64,000 nt of DNA from Ohessyouella blattaphilus (GCF_024721265.1 NZ_JAMXOC010000016.1:1-64000), one strand, 5' to 3'; numbered from the stretch's first letter, positions 9,855 through 19,168 are shown. The notes: generated by a model from the sequence alone, not told the origin. Translations and numbers: made by a program.

Positions 9855-9882
9855 TTGACTAATACGTAAAATGTGATACACT
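9855..9882 (+). promoter_or_regulatory. Promoter of the ABC-F attenuator leader
   Basis: TTGACT (9855-9860) and TACACT (9877-9882) with a 16-base spacer. Transcription would start near 9889, about 210 bases before the ABC-F start codon, leaving room for a regulatory leader. Confidence 0.7.
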
Positions 9883-9910
9883 AACTATATTAAAAAACAG
9901 GAGGAAGGGC

Positions 9911-9934
9911 ATGTTCAGTATTTCTTGCAAATAA
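9911..9934 (+). CDS. Putative seven-residue leader peptide MFSISCK
   Basis: A tiny reading frame (ATG to TAA) preceded by a perfect AGGAGG at 9899-9904, six bases before the ATG. The ribosome-binding site is stronger than those of most genes here, which suggests it is really translated. It sits about 20 bases after the inferred transcription start and 100 bases before an intrinsic terminator that precedes an antibiotic-resistance-type ABC-F gene. That layout is the one used by ribosome-stalling attenuators. The coding call rests only on position and the ribosome-binding site. Confidence 0.55.
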   Translation: MFSISCK

Positions 9935-9944
9935 TCAATTTGAT

Positions 9945-9973
9945 ACTCGTGTATGATGGCCAGTGGCCCGAGT
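9945..9973 (+). promoter_or_regulatory. Leader stem-loop of the ABC-F attenuator
   Basis: ACTCG (9945-9949) can pair with CGAGT (9969-9973), enclosing GGCC-AGT-GGCC. It lies directly after the leader peptide and may be the element that changes fold when a ribosome stalls. I could not determine the competing antiterminator by eye. Confidence 0.4.
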
Positions 9974-10036
9974 GCGCGATTTTGCAGGAAATGAATACCT
10001 TCTAATGACATACGTAGATGATACGTGGATTTTATT

Positions 10037-10070
10037 ACGCTAGGAGAGAAGTTCTTTCCTAGCGTTTTTT
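10037..10070 (+). terminator. Intrinsic terminator (attenuator) upstream of the ABC-F gene
   Basis: ACGCTAGGAGAGAA pairs with TTCTTTCCTAGCGT (one G-T pair), followed by six T. It lies inside the leader, 30 bases before the ABC-F start codon, so transcription must read through it for expression. Confidence 0.85.
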
Positions 10071-10099
10071 CGTGCACAGGGCAGGGGAAGGAGTTTACT

Positions 10100-11599
10100 A
10101 TGTCATTAATTAGTGTTAACAATTTGAGTTTTAGCTACGAAGGTAGCTATACGGAGGTTTTTACCGAGACGTCGTTTCAGATAGATACAGATTGGAAATT
10201 AGGATTCATCGGGCGAAATGGTCGCGGTAAGACCACATTTTTAAAGTTGCTATTAGGAGAATATCCGTACCAAGGGTCGATTTCGGCCAGTGTTTCTTTT
10301 GAGTATTTTCCTTATCAGGTAGCAGATGAGGAGCGAATGGTGCTAGAGATCGCTCAGGAGATTGCTCCAGGTGCAGAAGACTGGGAATTTATCAAAGAGC
10401 TTTCGCTCTTACAGGTAGACGCCTCCGTCTTGTATCGTTCGTTTTCTACCTTAAGCCAAGGAGAACGAACGAAGGTGCTACTCACCTCGCTTTTTCTGCG
10501 GACGAATAGTTTTCTTTTGATCGATGAGCCGACCAATCATTTGGACGCTTTGGGGCGGGATTTACTAGCAGCGTATTTAAAGAAAAAGAAAGGTTTTATT
10601 TTGGTTTCTCACGATCGTCGTTTTCTAGATGAGGTGGTGGATCACATTCTTTCGATTAATAAGCAAAGCATCACGGTGATGAAGGGTAACTATAGCGTGT
10701 TTGCTGGTGAAAAGGCAGCGAAGGATCAGTTTGAACTTAATCAGAATGAGAAGATTAAGCGAGAGATAAAGCAGATGGAAAGCGCGGCAAAGCGAACGAA
10801 GGCGTGGTCAGATGATGTGGAGAAGTCTAAGAAAGGAGAAGGTGCCAAGGTTGCGGGACTGCGTCCAGACCGAGGATTTATCGGCCATAAGGCGGCCAAG
10901 ATGATGAAGCGGACGAAGACCATGGAGCGGCGGATAGAAGACGCCATCACGAAGAAGGGTGAGCTTCTAAGGGAACTTGAAAGCCAGGAGCCCTTGGAGA
11001 TGCGACCGCTAACTTTCCCCAAAGAAATTTTGGTGACGATGACGGATGTTAGCCTTAGTTATGAAGATAAGGTGGTGCTTGAAGACTTTAGCTTGCAGGT
11101 AAAGCGGGGGCAGAGAATTAACCTAGCCGGTGGCAACGGCAGCGGCAAGTCCAGTGTCTTAAAGGCGATACTAGGAGAGATTAAGCCTGGGAAGGGACAA
11201 GTCGCGCTAGCTTCGGGACTAGTGATTTCTTATGTAAGCCAGGATACCCGAGAGCTTTCGGGAACGTTAAAAGAGTTGGCAGAGAAAAACGGCGTAGAAG
11301 TTTCGCTTCTTGTGACGGTGCTACGAAAGCTAGATCTGGGGAGAGAACAAATCGAGATCCCGGTGGAAAACTACAGCGAAGGGCAGAAGAAAAAGGTGCT
11401 ACTAGCATTAAGTCTATGTACGCCTGCCCATTTGTACATCTGGGACGAACCTCTTAACTATATCGATGTCATCTCTCGTGAACAGATAGAAAGTGTCCTA
11501 TTAGAGCGGGAACCGACGATTATTTTTGTGGAACATGACCGGTGGTTCTGTGATAAAATAGCAACTGAAAAGGTGGTGCTGGGAAATGGGAAAGAGTAA
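10100..11599 (+). CDS. ABC-F ribosomal protection ATPase, Lsa/Vga-like
   Basis: 499 residues, close to Lsa(A) in length. The start is ATG 10100 (GGGGAAGGAG upstream); the earlier GTG at 10025 lies in the terminator hairpin. Two ABC modules without membrane segments: module 1 has Walker A GRNGRGKT, signature LSQGERTK and Walker B LLIDEPTNHLD with SHDRRFLD; module 2 has GGNGSGKS, YSEGQKKKVLL and the unusual WDEPLNYIDVISREQIE, a segment I associate with the Lsa/Vga/Sal resistance branch. A charged helical linker (about 205-310) joins them. Such proteins bind the ribosomal E site and dislodge lincosamides, pleuromutilins and streptogramin A. The upstream leader suggests drug induction. A housekeeping ABC-F role is possible, so the exact drug range is inference. 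Confidence 0.85.
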   Translation: MSLISVNNLSFSYEGSYTEVFTETSFQIDTDWKLGFIGRNGRGKTTFLKLLLGEYPYQGSISASVSFEYFPYQVADEERMVLEIAQEIAPGAEDWEFIKELSLLQVDASVLYRSFSTLSQGERTKVLLTSLFLRTNSFLLIDEPTNHLDALGRDLLAAYLKKKKGFILVSHDRRFLDEVVDHILSINKQSITVMKGNYSVFAGEKAAKDQFELNQNEKIKREIKQMESAAKRTKAWSDDVEKSKKGEGAKVAGLRPDRGFIGHKAAKMMKRTKTMERRIEDAITKKGELLRELESQEPLEMRPLTFPKEILVTMTDVSLSYEDKVVLEDFSLQVKRGQRINLAGGNGSGKSSVLKAILGEIKPGKGQVALASGLVISYVSQDTRELSGTLKELAEKNGVEVSLLVTVLRKLDLGREQIEIPVENYSEGQKKKVLLALSLCTPAHLYIWDEPLNYIDVISREQIESVLLEREPTIIFVEHDRWFCDKIATEKVVLGNGKE

Positions 11600-11906
11600 T
11601 TCATATACGAAAATCTATGAGGTTGTTAAAAGTATTCCCAAAGGCTGCGTAGCCTCCTACGGACAGGTGGCTGAGCTGGCGGGCAATAATCGCTGGGCGC
11701 GAGTAGTAGGCTATGCTTTGCATGTGAACCCTGAGCCCGGAGTCATTCCCTGTCATCGGGTGGTGACGGTAGATGGCAAAGTATCCCCGGCCTTTGCTTT
11801 TGGCGGCGAGAATCAGCAGATTCGCCTCCTTGAAGAAGAGGGCGTGGAAGTGGTTGATGGCCGGGTGGATATGGCACGTTTTTGCTGGCGAAAAAGAAGG
11901 TTTTGA
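11586..11906 (+). CDS. MGMT-family DNA repair protein (short, Cys retained)
   Basis: A 106-residue protein consisting only of the methylguanine-DNA methyltransferase C-terminal domain: YEVVKSIPKGCVASYGQVA, the helix-turn-helix around WARVVGYAL, and the acceptor motif IPCHRVV with its Cys. Alkyltransferase-like proteins of this size (YbaZ group) usually have Trp in place of that Cys, so the retained Cys hints at real methyl transfer. The N-terminal domain of full Ogt is absent. It overlaps the ABC-F gene by 14 bases and is probably co-transcribed with it. Confidence 0.8.
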   Translation: MGKSNSYTKIYEVVKSIPKGCVASYGQVAELAGNNRWARVVGYALHVNPEPGVIPCHRVVTVDGKVSPAFAFGGENQQIRLLEEEGVEVVDGRVDMARFCWRKRRF

Positions 11907-11908
11907 GC

Positions 11909-11914
11909 TATAAT
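11909..11914 (+). promoter_or_regulatory. Possible -10 element for the purine genes
   Basis: A perfect TATAAT lies 32 bases before the cyclohydrolase ATG, just after the MGMT-like stop codon. No good -35 is seen at the proper distance, so this is tentative. Confidence 0.4.
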
Positions 11915-11945
11915 AAAAAGCAGTGTGATTTTAAGGAGGGTAAAG

Positions 11946-12653
11946 ATGATAGCAATTGAAAATGAACTAAAGAATAATGCATATCCGGGAAGAGGAATAA
12001 TCTTAGGGAAGACCCCTGACGGGAAAAAGGCAGTAGCGGCGTATTTTATTATGGGTCGCAGTGAAAATAGCCGTAACCGTATCTTTGTGGAAGACGGAGA
12101 AGGAATTAGAACCCAGGCATTTGACGAAGCAAAGCTAGTGGATCCATCACTTATTATTTATGCGCCGGTGCGGGTAATCGGTAGTAAGACAATCGTTACG
12201 AACGGTGATCAGACGGATACGATTTACGAAGGCATGGATAAGCAACTAACCTTTGAGCAAGCCCTTAGAAGCCGGGAGTTTGAGCCCGATGGTCCTAACT
12301 ATACCCCAAGAATATCCGGAATTATTCACCGCTTAGGTGCAGGTTTCAATTACGCTTTATCTATTCTTAAAAGTAATGAAGGCGACCCAGACTCGTGTCA
12401 GCGGTTTACCTTTGCTTACGAGAATCCAAAAGCCGGAGAAGGTCATTTTATTCACACGTATGCTGAGAATTTAGACCCGCTTCCAAGCTTTGTGGGAGAA
12501 CCGAAAAAGATTGCTACTCATAATGATATCGAAGAGTTTACTACCCTTTTGTGGGAGAACTTAAACGAGGAGAATAAAGTATCCTTGTTTGTCCGCTATC
12601 AGGACTTAGCAAGTGGTGAGTACGAGACGAAAATAGTTAACAAGAATAAATAG
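11946..12653 (+). CDS. IMP cyclohydrolase, PurO-like
   Basis: A 235-residue protein starting at ATG 11946 (AAGGAGGG upstream). It matches the stand-alone IMP cyclohydrolase family first known from archaeal PurO: near the start [16 protein letters not shown], then [13 protein letters not shown], and TPRISGI. It closes the ring of FAICAR to give IMP, the final step of purine synthesis. The adjacent gene supplies the preceding transformylase step, so the pair replaces the usual bifunctional PurH. Start-to-stop distance to the next gene is 13 bases. Confidence 0.85.
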   Translation: MIAIENELKNNAYPGRGIILGKTPDGKKAVAAYFIMGRSENSRNRIFVEDGEGIRTQAFDEAKLVDPSLIIYAPVRVIGSKTIVTNGDQTDTIYEGMDKQLTFEQALRSREFEPDGPNYTPRISGIIHRLGAGFNYALSILKSNEGDPDSCQRFTFAYENPKAGEGHFIHTYAENLDPLPSFVGEPKKIATHNDIEEFTTLLWENLNEENKVSLFVRYQDLASGEYETKIVNKNK

Positions 12654-12666
12654 GAGCGTAAGTAAA

Positions 12667-13845
12667 ATGAAAGAAATCCAATTAAAGTACGGGTGTAACC
12701 CCAATCAAAAACCTTCAAGAATCTATATGGCAGACGGCGGTGAGCTACCGGTCACCGTATTAAATGGTAACCCCGGTTACATTAACTTCCTCGATGCCTT
12801 TAACGGCTGGCAATTAGTGAAGGAATTAAAGGCGGCTACCGGTCTTCCGGCGGCAACTTCATTTAAACACGTGTCGCCAGCAGGAGCAGCAGTTGGCAGA
12901 CCTTTAAGCGATACCTTAGCGAAAATCTACTGGGTAGATGATCTTGGCGAATTAACACCTTTAGCTGCTGCCTATGCAAGAGCCAGAGGTGCTGATAGAA
13001 TGTCTTCTTTTGGTGATTTTATCGCCCTTTCAGATGAGTGTGACGTAAGTACAGCGAAGATGATTAAGCGAGAAGTCTCAGATGGTGTTATCGCTCCAGG
13101 GTATTCGGAGGAAGCGTTAGCTATCTTAAAGGAAAAGAAAAAGGGCGGTTATAACGTGATTCAAATCGATGCCGATTACGTACCAAAGCCGCTAGAAGTA
13201 AAAGACGTCTATGGCATTACCTTCGAGCAAGGCCGTAATGAGCTACACATCGACAAGGATTTCTTTAATGACATTGTTACAAAGAACAAAGAGTTAAGCG
13301 AAGATGCCAAGATGGATTTAGCGATTTCTTTGATTACCCTTAAGTATACTCAGTCAAACTCTGTTTGCTATGTAAAAGATGGCCAGGCAATCGGTATCGG
13401 TGCCGGTCAGCAATCACGGATTCACTGTACCAGACTAGCTGGTAGCAAAGCGGATAACTGGTGGTTACGACAAAGCAAAGAGGTATTAGGCCTTAAATTT
13501 AAAGCAGGCCTTGGTAGAGCGGATAGAGACAATTCCATTGATCTTTATATCGGCGAAGATTATCAGGATGTGCTTGCCGATGGTGCTTGGGAAAACATCT
13601 TCGAAGAAAAACCAGAGGTCTTTAGCGCTGAGGCAAAACGGGCCTGGCTGGATCAGTTAACAGACGTGGCTCTTGGTTCAGATGCGTTCTTCCCCTTTGG
13701 TGATAATATCGAAAGAGCGAAAAGAAGCGGTGTAAAATACATCGCCCAACCAGGCGGATCAGTGAGAGATGATAACGTAATCGCAACTTGTGATAAATAC
13801 GGAATGGTGATGGCCTTTACTGGTATCAGACTATTCCACCACTAA
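12667..13845 (+). CDS. AICAR formyltransferase (stand-alone PurH transformylase)
   Basis: 392 residues; transfers a formyl group to AICAR giving FAICAR. It corresponds to the C-terminal half of Pur[13 protein letters not shown] near the start, [13 protein letters not shown] (Lys-His catalytic region), [42 protein letters not shown] and [10 protein letters not shown]. The MGS-like cyclohydrolase half of PurH is missing, and that function is covered by the upstream gene. AGGAGCG precedes the ATG. Confidence 0.92.
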   Translation: MKEIQLKYGCNPNQKPSRIYMADGGELPVTVLNGNPGYINFLDAFNGWQLVKELKAATGLPAATSFKHVSPAGAAVGRPLSDTLAKIYWVDDLGELTPLAAAYARARGADRMSSFGDFIALSDECDVSTAKMIKREVSDGVIAPGYSEEALAILKEKKKGGYNVIQIDADYVPKPLEVKDVYGITFEQGRNELHIDKDFFNDIVTKNKELSEDAKMDLAISLITLKYTQSNSVCYVKDGQAIGIGAGQQSRIHCTRLAGSKADNWWLRQSKEVLGLKFKAGLGRADRDNSIDLYIGEDYQDVLADGAWENIFEEKPEVFSAEAKRAWLDQLTDVALGSDAFFPFGDNIERAKRSGVKYIAQPGGSVRDDNVIATCDKYGMVMAFTGIRLFHH

Positions 13846-13859
13846 AAGGAGCAAAAAAC

Positions 13860-15197
13860 ATGGGTAGATATTTTGGAACGGATGGTTTTAGAGGTGAAGT
13901 AAATGAGGTCTTATGTGTAGACCACGCATTTAAAATCGGCCGTTATTTGGGTTGGTATTACAGCCAGAAAAGAGGCGAAGGGAAGTCAGCTAAGATTGTA
14001 ATTGGTAAAGATACGCGCCGTAGTAGCTATATGTTCGAGGATGCTCTGTGTGCAGGTATCACGGCATCAGGAGCAAACGCCTATCTGTTACACGTAACAA
14101 CCACGCCTAGTGTATCTTATATTGTGCGAACAGAGGATTTCGATTGCGGAATCATGATTTCCGCTAGTCATAATCCTTACTATGATAACGGAATTAAGTT
14201 AATCAATGCCAAAGGGCATAAGATGGATGCAGATGTGGAAGCGGAAATCGAAGATTATATGGATGGTAAGATTGCCGAGATTCCTTTAGCTAAAAGAGAT
14301 AAGGTTGGACGTACCGTAGACTATGTGGCTGGTAGAAATCGTTACATCGGCTATCTAATTTCTCTGATTCGGCACTCTTTTGAAGACAAGCGTATCGGTC
14401 TGGACTGCTCTAACGGTAGTGCGTTCACGATTGCGAAAGCCGTTTTTGATGCGGTTGGCGCCAAGACGTATGTGATTAACGATAGTCCTGATGGCACGAA
14501 TATTAACCGAGATGCAGGTTCTACCCATATTGAAATTTTGCAGGATTTTGTGAGAGAAAACAACCTAGACGCGGGCTTTGCCTACGATGGTGATGCGGAT
14601 CGCTGTATTGCCGTCGATGAAGAGGGAACGGTAGTCGATGGCGACCTAATCCTCTATATTTGCGGAAAGTATATGAAAGAGAAAGATCGCTTGAATGACG
14701 ATGTGGTAGTTACCACGATTATGTCTAACATTGGTCTTTATAAGGCTTTTGATAAAGCGGGAATCAAGTACGAAAAGACAGCGGTAGGCGATAAATACGT
14801 CTACGAAGAGATGGTAAAGAATGACTATTCTCTCGGCGGTGAGCAAAGTGGACACATTATTTTTAGCAAGCATGCCACTACCGGAGACGGTATTATGACC
14901 TCTTTAATGGTTATGGAAGTAATGCTTGGTATGAAGAAAAAGCTGTCAGAGCTTCATAAAGAAGTGGAAATCTTCCCTCAGCTTCTGAAAAACGTGCGGG
15001 TAGCAGATAAGCAAGCCGCCCTTAGTGCTCCGGAAGTGGTAGCAGCGATTGAAGAGGTGGCGGAAGCTTTAGGAGATGACGGCCGTATCCTCGTAAGAGA
15101 AAGCGGAACGGAGCCGGTTATTCGCGTCATGGTAGAGGCGAAGACTGACGAGCTTTGTAAAAAATACGTAGATCAGGTAGCAGACCTGATGAAATAA
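13860..15197 (+). CDS. glmM: Phosphoglucosamine mutase
   Basis: A 445-residue member of the alpha-D-phosphohexomutase family. The opening RYFGTDGFRGEVN, phosphoserine loop ISASHNPYYDNGIK (about 100-113), metal loop DGDADRC (about 240) and C-terminal RESGTEPVIRVMVEA match GlmM more closely than phosphoglucomutase. It converts glucosamine-6-phosphate to glucosamine-1-phosphate for peptidoglycan precursors. It lies 14 bases after the AICAR transformylase and is followed by a terminator, so it probably ends this transcript. Confidence 0.9.
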   Translation: MGRYFGTDGFRGEVNEVLCVDHAFKIGRYLGWYYSQKRGEGKSAKIVIGKDTRRSSYMFEDALCAGITASGANAYLLHVTTTPSVSYIVRTEDFDCGIMISASHNPYYDNGIKLINAKGHKMDADVEAEIEDYMDGKIAEIPLAKRDKVGRTVDYVAGRNRYIGYLISLIRHSFEDKRIGLDCSNGSAFTIAKAVFDAVGAKTYVINDSPDGTNINRDAGSTHIEILQDFVRENNLDAGFAYDGDADRCIAVDEEGTVVDGDLILYICGKYMKEKDRLNDDVVVTTIMSNIGLYKAFDKAGIKYEKTAVGDKYVYEEMVKNDYSLGGEQSGHIIFSKHATTGDGIMTSLMVMEVMLGMKKKLSELHKEVEIFPQLLKNVRVADKQAALSAPEVVAAIEEVAEALGDDGRILVRESGTEPVIRVMVEAKTDELCKKYVDQVADLMK

Positions 15198-15202
15198 GAA
15201 GA

Positions 15203-15229
15203 AGGGCAGCGAAATTGCTGCCCTTTTTT
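15203..15229 (+). terminator. Terminator after glmM
   Basis: AGGGCAGC and GCTGCCCT form an 8-bp stem with a six-base loop and six T. It lies between convergent genes; on the minus strand the tail is less T-rich. Confidence 0.9.
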
Positions 15230-15242
15230 CTAGGTTTTGTCA

Positions 15243-16085
15243 CTATACGGAATGGAAGCCTTTGCCAATAATCTCACTGGTATTGGTGATTAGGATAAAG
15301 GCTTGAGGGTCGTGTTCTTTTACGTAATTTCTTAGCTTCACGGCTTGGGAGCGGCTAAGTGCCGTCATAATCATATATTTTTCCTTACCGCTAAAAGCGC
15401 CTTGGGCTTCGATAATGGTTGCGCCTCGGTGGAGTTCATCCCGAATAAAGTCACAGATTGGTGAGGGATTTCCGGTTACTACAGTGAAGTATTTGGCTAG
15501 GTTAAGACTCTCAATAAAGGTGTCAATCAGGGACGAACGTAGGAATAGTCCCAGGGTAGAGAAGAGTCCGGTGGTAATATCAAAGACGAAGAAAGTAAGC
15601 AGTGTCATAATCATATCGGTTGCCAGTAGTGCCTTACCGATATTGATGCTGGTGTATTTCTTCAAAATCATCGCGATAACATCCGTTCCGCCGGTAGAAG
15701 CACCGACATTGAAGAGGATGGCCGAGCCCACAGAAGGTAGGGCGAGGGCAAAAGCCAGTTCAAGAATGGGCTGATCAGTCATCGGTCCGGTCATCGGCAT
15801 GGTCTTTTCAAAGAGGGAAAGTAGAGCCGAAAGTAGTAACGTACAGTAAGTGGTAGCCAGGCCGAATTTTCGTCCGATTACCAGGGCGCCGACGATGAGC
15901 AGGAGGATGTTGGCAATTAAGGTAAAATCACTGGCAGACATGGCGGTATATTTGGTGACTAGGACGGCGAGACCAGTGATGCCACCAAAGGTAAAGTTGT
16001 TAGGAAACTTGAAAAAGTAAACACCCACAGCGGTAATGATAGTAGCTGCAGTTAATAGTAGAAAATATTTAATTTTTTTTAGCAT
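15243..16085 (-). CDS. YitT family membrane protein
   Basis: 280 residues counted from the ATG at 16085, which has AGAGAGGT upstream; the longer frame begins with a TTG at 16130 without a good ribosome-binding site. The N-terminal two-thirds holds about five hydrophobic segments, including FFKFPNNFTFGGITGLAVL and GASTGGTDVIAMIL, typical of the YitT membrane domain (DUF161). The C-terminal about 80 residues (GATIIEAQGAFSGKEKYMI, ending SEIIGKGFHSV) are a DUF2179 cytoplasmic domain. The transport substrate is not established for the family. It is the only minus-strand gene in this part of the window. Confidence 0.88.
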   Translation of the reverse strand: MLKKIKYFLLLTAATIITAVGVYFFKFPNNFTFGGITGLAVLVTKYTAMSASDFTLIANILLLIVGALVIGRKFGLATTYCTLLLSALLSLFEKTMPMTGPMTDQPILELAFALALPSVGSAILFNVGASTGGTDVIAMILKKYTSINIGKALLATDMIMTLLTFFVFDITTGLFSTLGLFLRSSLIDTFIESLNLAKYFTVVTGNPSPICDFIRDELHRGATIIEAQGAFSGKEKYMIMTALSRSQAVKLRNYVKEHDPQAFILITNTSEIIGKGFHSV

Positions 16086-16138
16086 TTGGAAGACCTCTCT
16101 CTTATCAACTTGCTTACTAGATTGTAACAATAAAGCTC

Positions 16139-16167
16139 TTGAAATGCAATTGGCTTTATGGTATTAT
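16139..16167 (+). promoter_or_regulatory. secG promoter
   Basis: TTGAAA (16139-16144) and TATTAT (16162-16167) with a 17-base spacer, about 30 bases before the AGGAGG of secG. Confidence 0.7.
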
Positions 16168-16196
16168 TAGTTGTGGTTTTATAACTAGGAGGTGTA

Positions 16197-16445
16197 ATGA
16201 TGACCGTTTTAAAAGGGATTTTAATGGTAGTTTTTGCAATAGATTGTATAGCGCTTATTTTATTAGTATTAATGCAAGAAGGAAAGCAACAAGGGCTTGG
16301 AAGTCTTGGCGGAATGTCTGACTCTACGTTCTGGAGTCAAAATAAAGGCCGCTCGATGGAAGGGACTCTAGCAAGAGTCACGAAGTATTTGGCGATTCTT
16401 TTTATCTTGTTGGCAATCGTTCTAAACTTGCCGGTTTTTGCTTAA
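16197..16445 (+). CDS. secG: Preprotein translocase subunit SecG
   Basis: An 82-residue membrane protein with two hydrophobic helices (about 3-25 and 60-80) and the family signature LLVLMQEGKQQGLGSLGG between them. It is an accessory subunit of the SecYEG channel. Two adjacent ATG codons follow AGGAGG (16197 and 16200); either may be used. The order secG-rnr-smpB is conserved in Firmicutes. A strong terminator follows. Confidence 0.92.
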   Translation: MMTVLKGILMVVFAIDCIALILLVLMQEGKQQGLGSLGGMSDSTFWSQNKGRSMEGTLARVTKYLAILFILLAIVLNLPVFA

Positions 16446-16466
16446 GAAAGATAACAAGCGATTTGA

Positions 16467-16498
16467 AGCACTCTATGATTGTATAGAGTGCTTTTTTT
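16467..16498 (+). terminator. Terminator after secG
   Basis: A perfect 10-bp stem AGCACTCTAT/ATAGAGTGCT with a six-base loop and seven T. It separates secG from rnr, so rnr needs read-through or its own promoter, which I do not see clearly. Confidence 0.9.
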
Positions 16499-16516
16499 AC
16501 CATATAAGGAGAAGTG

Positions 16517-18697
16517 ATGGAAGGTTCATTTGAAGATAAGAAGAAAATAATCATCGATGTGCTCGGTGATAAGAGATATGTACCAATGAAGGCGAAGGAA
16601 CTAGCGATGGTTCTAAACGTTACGAAAGAACGCCGGGAAGAGTTTCGCCAGGTTCTAGGGAGCCTAGTAAAGGAAGAGAAGATAAGTATTAATAAAAAAG
16701 GGAAATATAAGCTTAAAGAAGCGGCAGGAGAGAGGCTTACGGGTATCTATAGAGCCAGTGCGAAAGGGTTTGGTTTTGTCATTCTTGATGATAGCGAAGA
16801 CCCAGATGTATTCATTTCCGAAGAAGAAAATAAAGGGGCAATGGATGGCGACAAGGTCGAGATTGTGATTGTAAGTGAACCCCAAGGACGAAGCAAAGAA
16901 GGGGCAATTGTTAGGATTGTCGAACGAGCCAACACCGAGGTGGTGGGCTTGTTTTGTCGCCACGGGAAGCAAAAGTACGGGTTTGTAATTCCTGACAATC
17001 AGCGCTTTAACAAAGATATATTTATTCCCGAGGAAGGTGTCCGGGGAGCTGTGGATGGACATAAGGTGGTAGCTAAGCTGACCTCTTACGGCGATAATGA
17101 GAAGAAGGCAGAAGGTAAGGTGGTTCAGATTCTGGGTCATGAGAATGATCCGGGCGTAGATATCCTGTCGATTGTTTTAAGTCATAACTTACCGACGGAG
17201 TTTGGGGAGCGCGTGCTTAATCAGGCGGAGCGGGTTTCTAAGCCAGTTTCGGAAGCGGATATGGCAGGACGCAGAGATATGCGCTCATGGCAGTGCGTCA
17301 CCATCGACGGCGAAGACGCGAAGGATTTGGACGATGCCATTACCCTTACGAAAGAAGGGGAGAATTACCTTTTGGGCGTTCACATTGCCGATGTGACGAA
17401 TTACGTTCAGGAAAAGTCGGCGTTAGGTCAAGAAGCGTATAAGCGAGGAACCAGCGTCTACCTAGTGGACCGGGTGATACCTATGCTACCCCATACACTT
17501 TCAAATGGTATTTGTTCCCTGAATCAAGGTGAGGACCGGTTGTGTCTATGCTGTCTGATGACAGTGAATGAAAAGGGAGAGGTTATTAGCCATGAGATTG
17601 TGGAAGGCATTATTAATGTAGACCAGCGGATGACGTACACAGCAGTAGCCAGTATTCTAAGTGATGCCGAGGCAGAAGAACGCCAAACGTATAAAGAGCT
17701 TGTGCCGATGTTTGAACGCATGGGCGAGCTTTCGAAGATCTTACGCAGTCGCAGAAAGAAGCGGGGCTCTATTGATTTTGACTTCCCGGAGTCGAAGATT
17801 ATCCTTGATGAGAAGGGGAAGGTTACCGAGATTAAGCCTTATGACCGCAACGTGGCCACTAAGATTATCGAAGATTTTATGTTACTAGCGAACGAGACGG
17901 TGGCAGAGAATTTCTTCTGGCAGGAATTACCTTTTGTGTATCGCAATCACGAGGTGCCAGATGAAGAGAAGATGCAGACGCTCGCCACCTTTATTCATAA
18001 TTTTGGTTATTCTATGCACCTAGGTCAAAATAGCGTAAAGCCAAAAGAAGTGCAAAAGCTTTTGGCGAATTTTGAAGGGAAGGACGAAGAGGCGCTTATC
18101 AGTCGTCTAGCACTACGCTCGATGAAGCAGGCGCGCTATTCTTCGGAGAATAGTGGTCACTTTGGTCTAGCCGCTAGCTATTATACTCACTTTACTTCGC
18201 CAATCAGACGCTATCCAGACCTGCAGATCCACCGGATTATTAAGGATACGCTGCGCGGACGGATGAGTAATGAGAGAATTGCTCATTATCAGAAAATCTT
18301 ACCAGAGGTAACCAGACATTGTAGTGAAATGGAGAGACGCGCAGAAGAAGCGGAGCGAGATACCATTAAGCTTAAGAAGGTGGAGTATATGTCGGGGTAT
18401 CTTGGCAAAACGTTTACAGGCGTTATTTCCGGTATTACGAAGTGGGGCATGTATGTGGAGCTACCAAATACCATAGAAGGGCTGGTACACGTTACCAATA
18501 TGTCTGATGACCACTATGACTACTATGAAGACCGCTACGAGATGGTCGGTGAACATACAGGTAGGTCCTATAAATTAGGACAAAATGTGATGGTGAAGGT
18601 ATTGTCTACCGATAGCTTACAGCGAACCATCGATTTCAAACTTGTGAAGGAGAAAGAGAAAAATGGCAAAAATGACAACGAAGATGATTGCCAATAA
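16517..18697 (+). CDS. rnr: Ribonuclease R
   Basis: 726 residues from the ATG at 16517, five bases after AGGAG; a GTG three bases earlier is too close. Domain order: N-terminal winged-helix-like segment (about 1-75), two cold-shock/OB folds with GFGFVI and KYGFVIPD (about 75-220), the RNB catalytic domain with [12 protein letters not shown] (about 262-273, the metal-binding Asp cluster), and a C-terminal S1 domain (about 630-705, [17 protein letters not shown]). It is a processive 3'-5' exoribonuclease that degrades structured RNA and acts with SmpB/tmRNA on nonstop mRNA. Its 3' end overlaps smpB by 35 bases. Confidence 0.95.
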   Translation: MEGSFEDKKKIIIDVLGDKRYVPMKAKELAMVLNVTKERREEFRQVLGSLVKEEKISINKKGKYKLKEAAGERLTGIYRASAKGFGFVILDDSEDPDVFISEEENKGAMDGDKVEIVIVSEPQGRSKEGAIVRIVERANTEVVGLFCRHGKQKYGFVIPDNQRFNKDIFIPEEGVRGAVDGHKVVAKLTSYGDNEKKAEGKVVQILGHENDPGVDILSIVLSHNLPTEFGERVLNQAERVSKPVSEADMAGRRDMRSWQCVTIDGEDAKDLDDAITLTKEGENYLLGVHIADVTNYVQEKSALGQEAYKRGTSVYLVDRVIPMLPHTLSNGICSLNQGEDRLCLCCLMTVNEKGEVISHEIVEGIINVDQRMTYTAVASILSDAEAEERQTYKELVPMFERMGELSKILRSRRKKRGSIDFDFPESKIILDEKGKVTEIKPYDRNVATKIIEDFMLLANETVAENFFWQELPFVYRNHEVPDEEKMQTLATFIHNFGYSMHLGQNSVKPKEVQKLLANFEGKDEEALISRLALRSMKQARYSSENSGHFGLAASYYTHFTSPIRRYPDLQIHRIIKDTLRGRMSNERIAHYQKILPEVTRHCSEMERRAEEAERDTIKLKKVEYMSGYLGKTFTGVISGITKWGMYVELPNTIEGLVHVTNMSDDHYDYYEDRYEMVGEHTGRSYKLGQNVMVKVLSTDSLQRTIDFKLVKEKEKNGKNDNEDDCQ

Positions 18698-19127
18698 TAA
18701 AAAAGCATATCATGACTACTTTATTCTTGAGACTTTTGAAGCGGGAATTGCCCTAGCTGGCACCGAGGTGAAATCTTTGCGCTCAGGCAGTTGTTCGATT
18801 AAGGAATCCTTTATCCGTATTGAAAATGGTGAGGTATTTATCTACGGTATGCATATTGCTCCCTATGAAAAGGGGAATATTTTTAATAAGGATCCGCTGC
18901 GGACTAGAAAACTTCTTTTGAATCGTTCTGAAATCAATAAGATGCTGGGAAAAACAAAGGAAAAGGGCATGACGATTATGCCTCTGAAGGTCTATTTTAG
19001 AGGCCATTTAGTGAAGGTGGAAATTGGTCTAGCAAAAGGTAAAAAGCTTTACGATAAGCGTCAAGATATTGCCAAGAAGGATCAAAAGAGAGAAGCTGAG
19101 CGAGACTTTAAAATTCGCAATTTATAA
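18663..19127 (+). CDS. smpB: SsrA-binding protein SmpB
   Basis: 154 residues with all SmpB hallmarks: [40 protein letters not shown], the central RTRKLLL and the C-terminal basic tail [16 protein letters not shown], which enters the ribosomal mRNA channel. It binds tmRNA for trans-translation. It starts inside rnr (35-base overlap, AAGGAG before the ATG), so the two are translationally linked. Its RNA partner ssrA is 2.6 kb downstream. Confidence 0.95.
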   Translation: MAKMTTKMIANNKKAYHDYFILETFEAGIALAGTEVKSLRSGSCSIKESFIRIENGEVFIYGMHIAPYEKGNIFNKDPLRTRKLLLNRSEINKMLGKTKEKGMTIMPLKVYFRGHLVKVEIGLAKGKKLYDKRQDIAKKDQKREAERDFKIRNL

Positions 19128-19168
19128 AAAATGGGATTGACCGTGTATAAATAAGATGGGGGTAAAAC

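Noticed and set aside
9953-9994. Second leader frame (MMASGPSARFCRK) and a third (MNTF) in the ABC-F leader
   Set aside because: Neither has a ribosome-binding site at usable distance; only MFSISCK does. They remain possible if re-initiation occurs.
10025-10099. In-frame GTG extension of the ABC-F gene
   Set aside because: It starts inside the attenuator hairpin, and the ATG at 10100 follows GGGGAAGGAG.
9859-10122. Minus-strand 87-codon frame across the ABC-F leader
   Set aside because: No ribosome-binding site or recognisable product, and it covers the attenuator elements.
16086-16130. TTG extension of the YitT-family protein
   Set aside because: The ATG at 16085 has AGAGAGGT and begins the usual basic-hydrophobic N-terminus.
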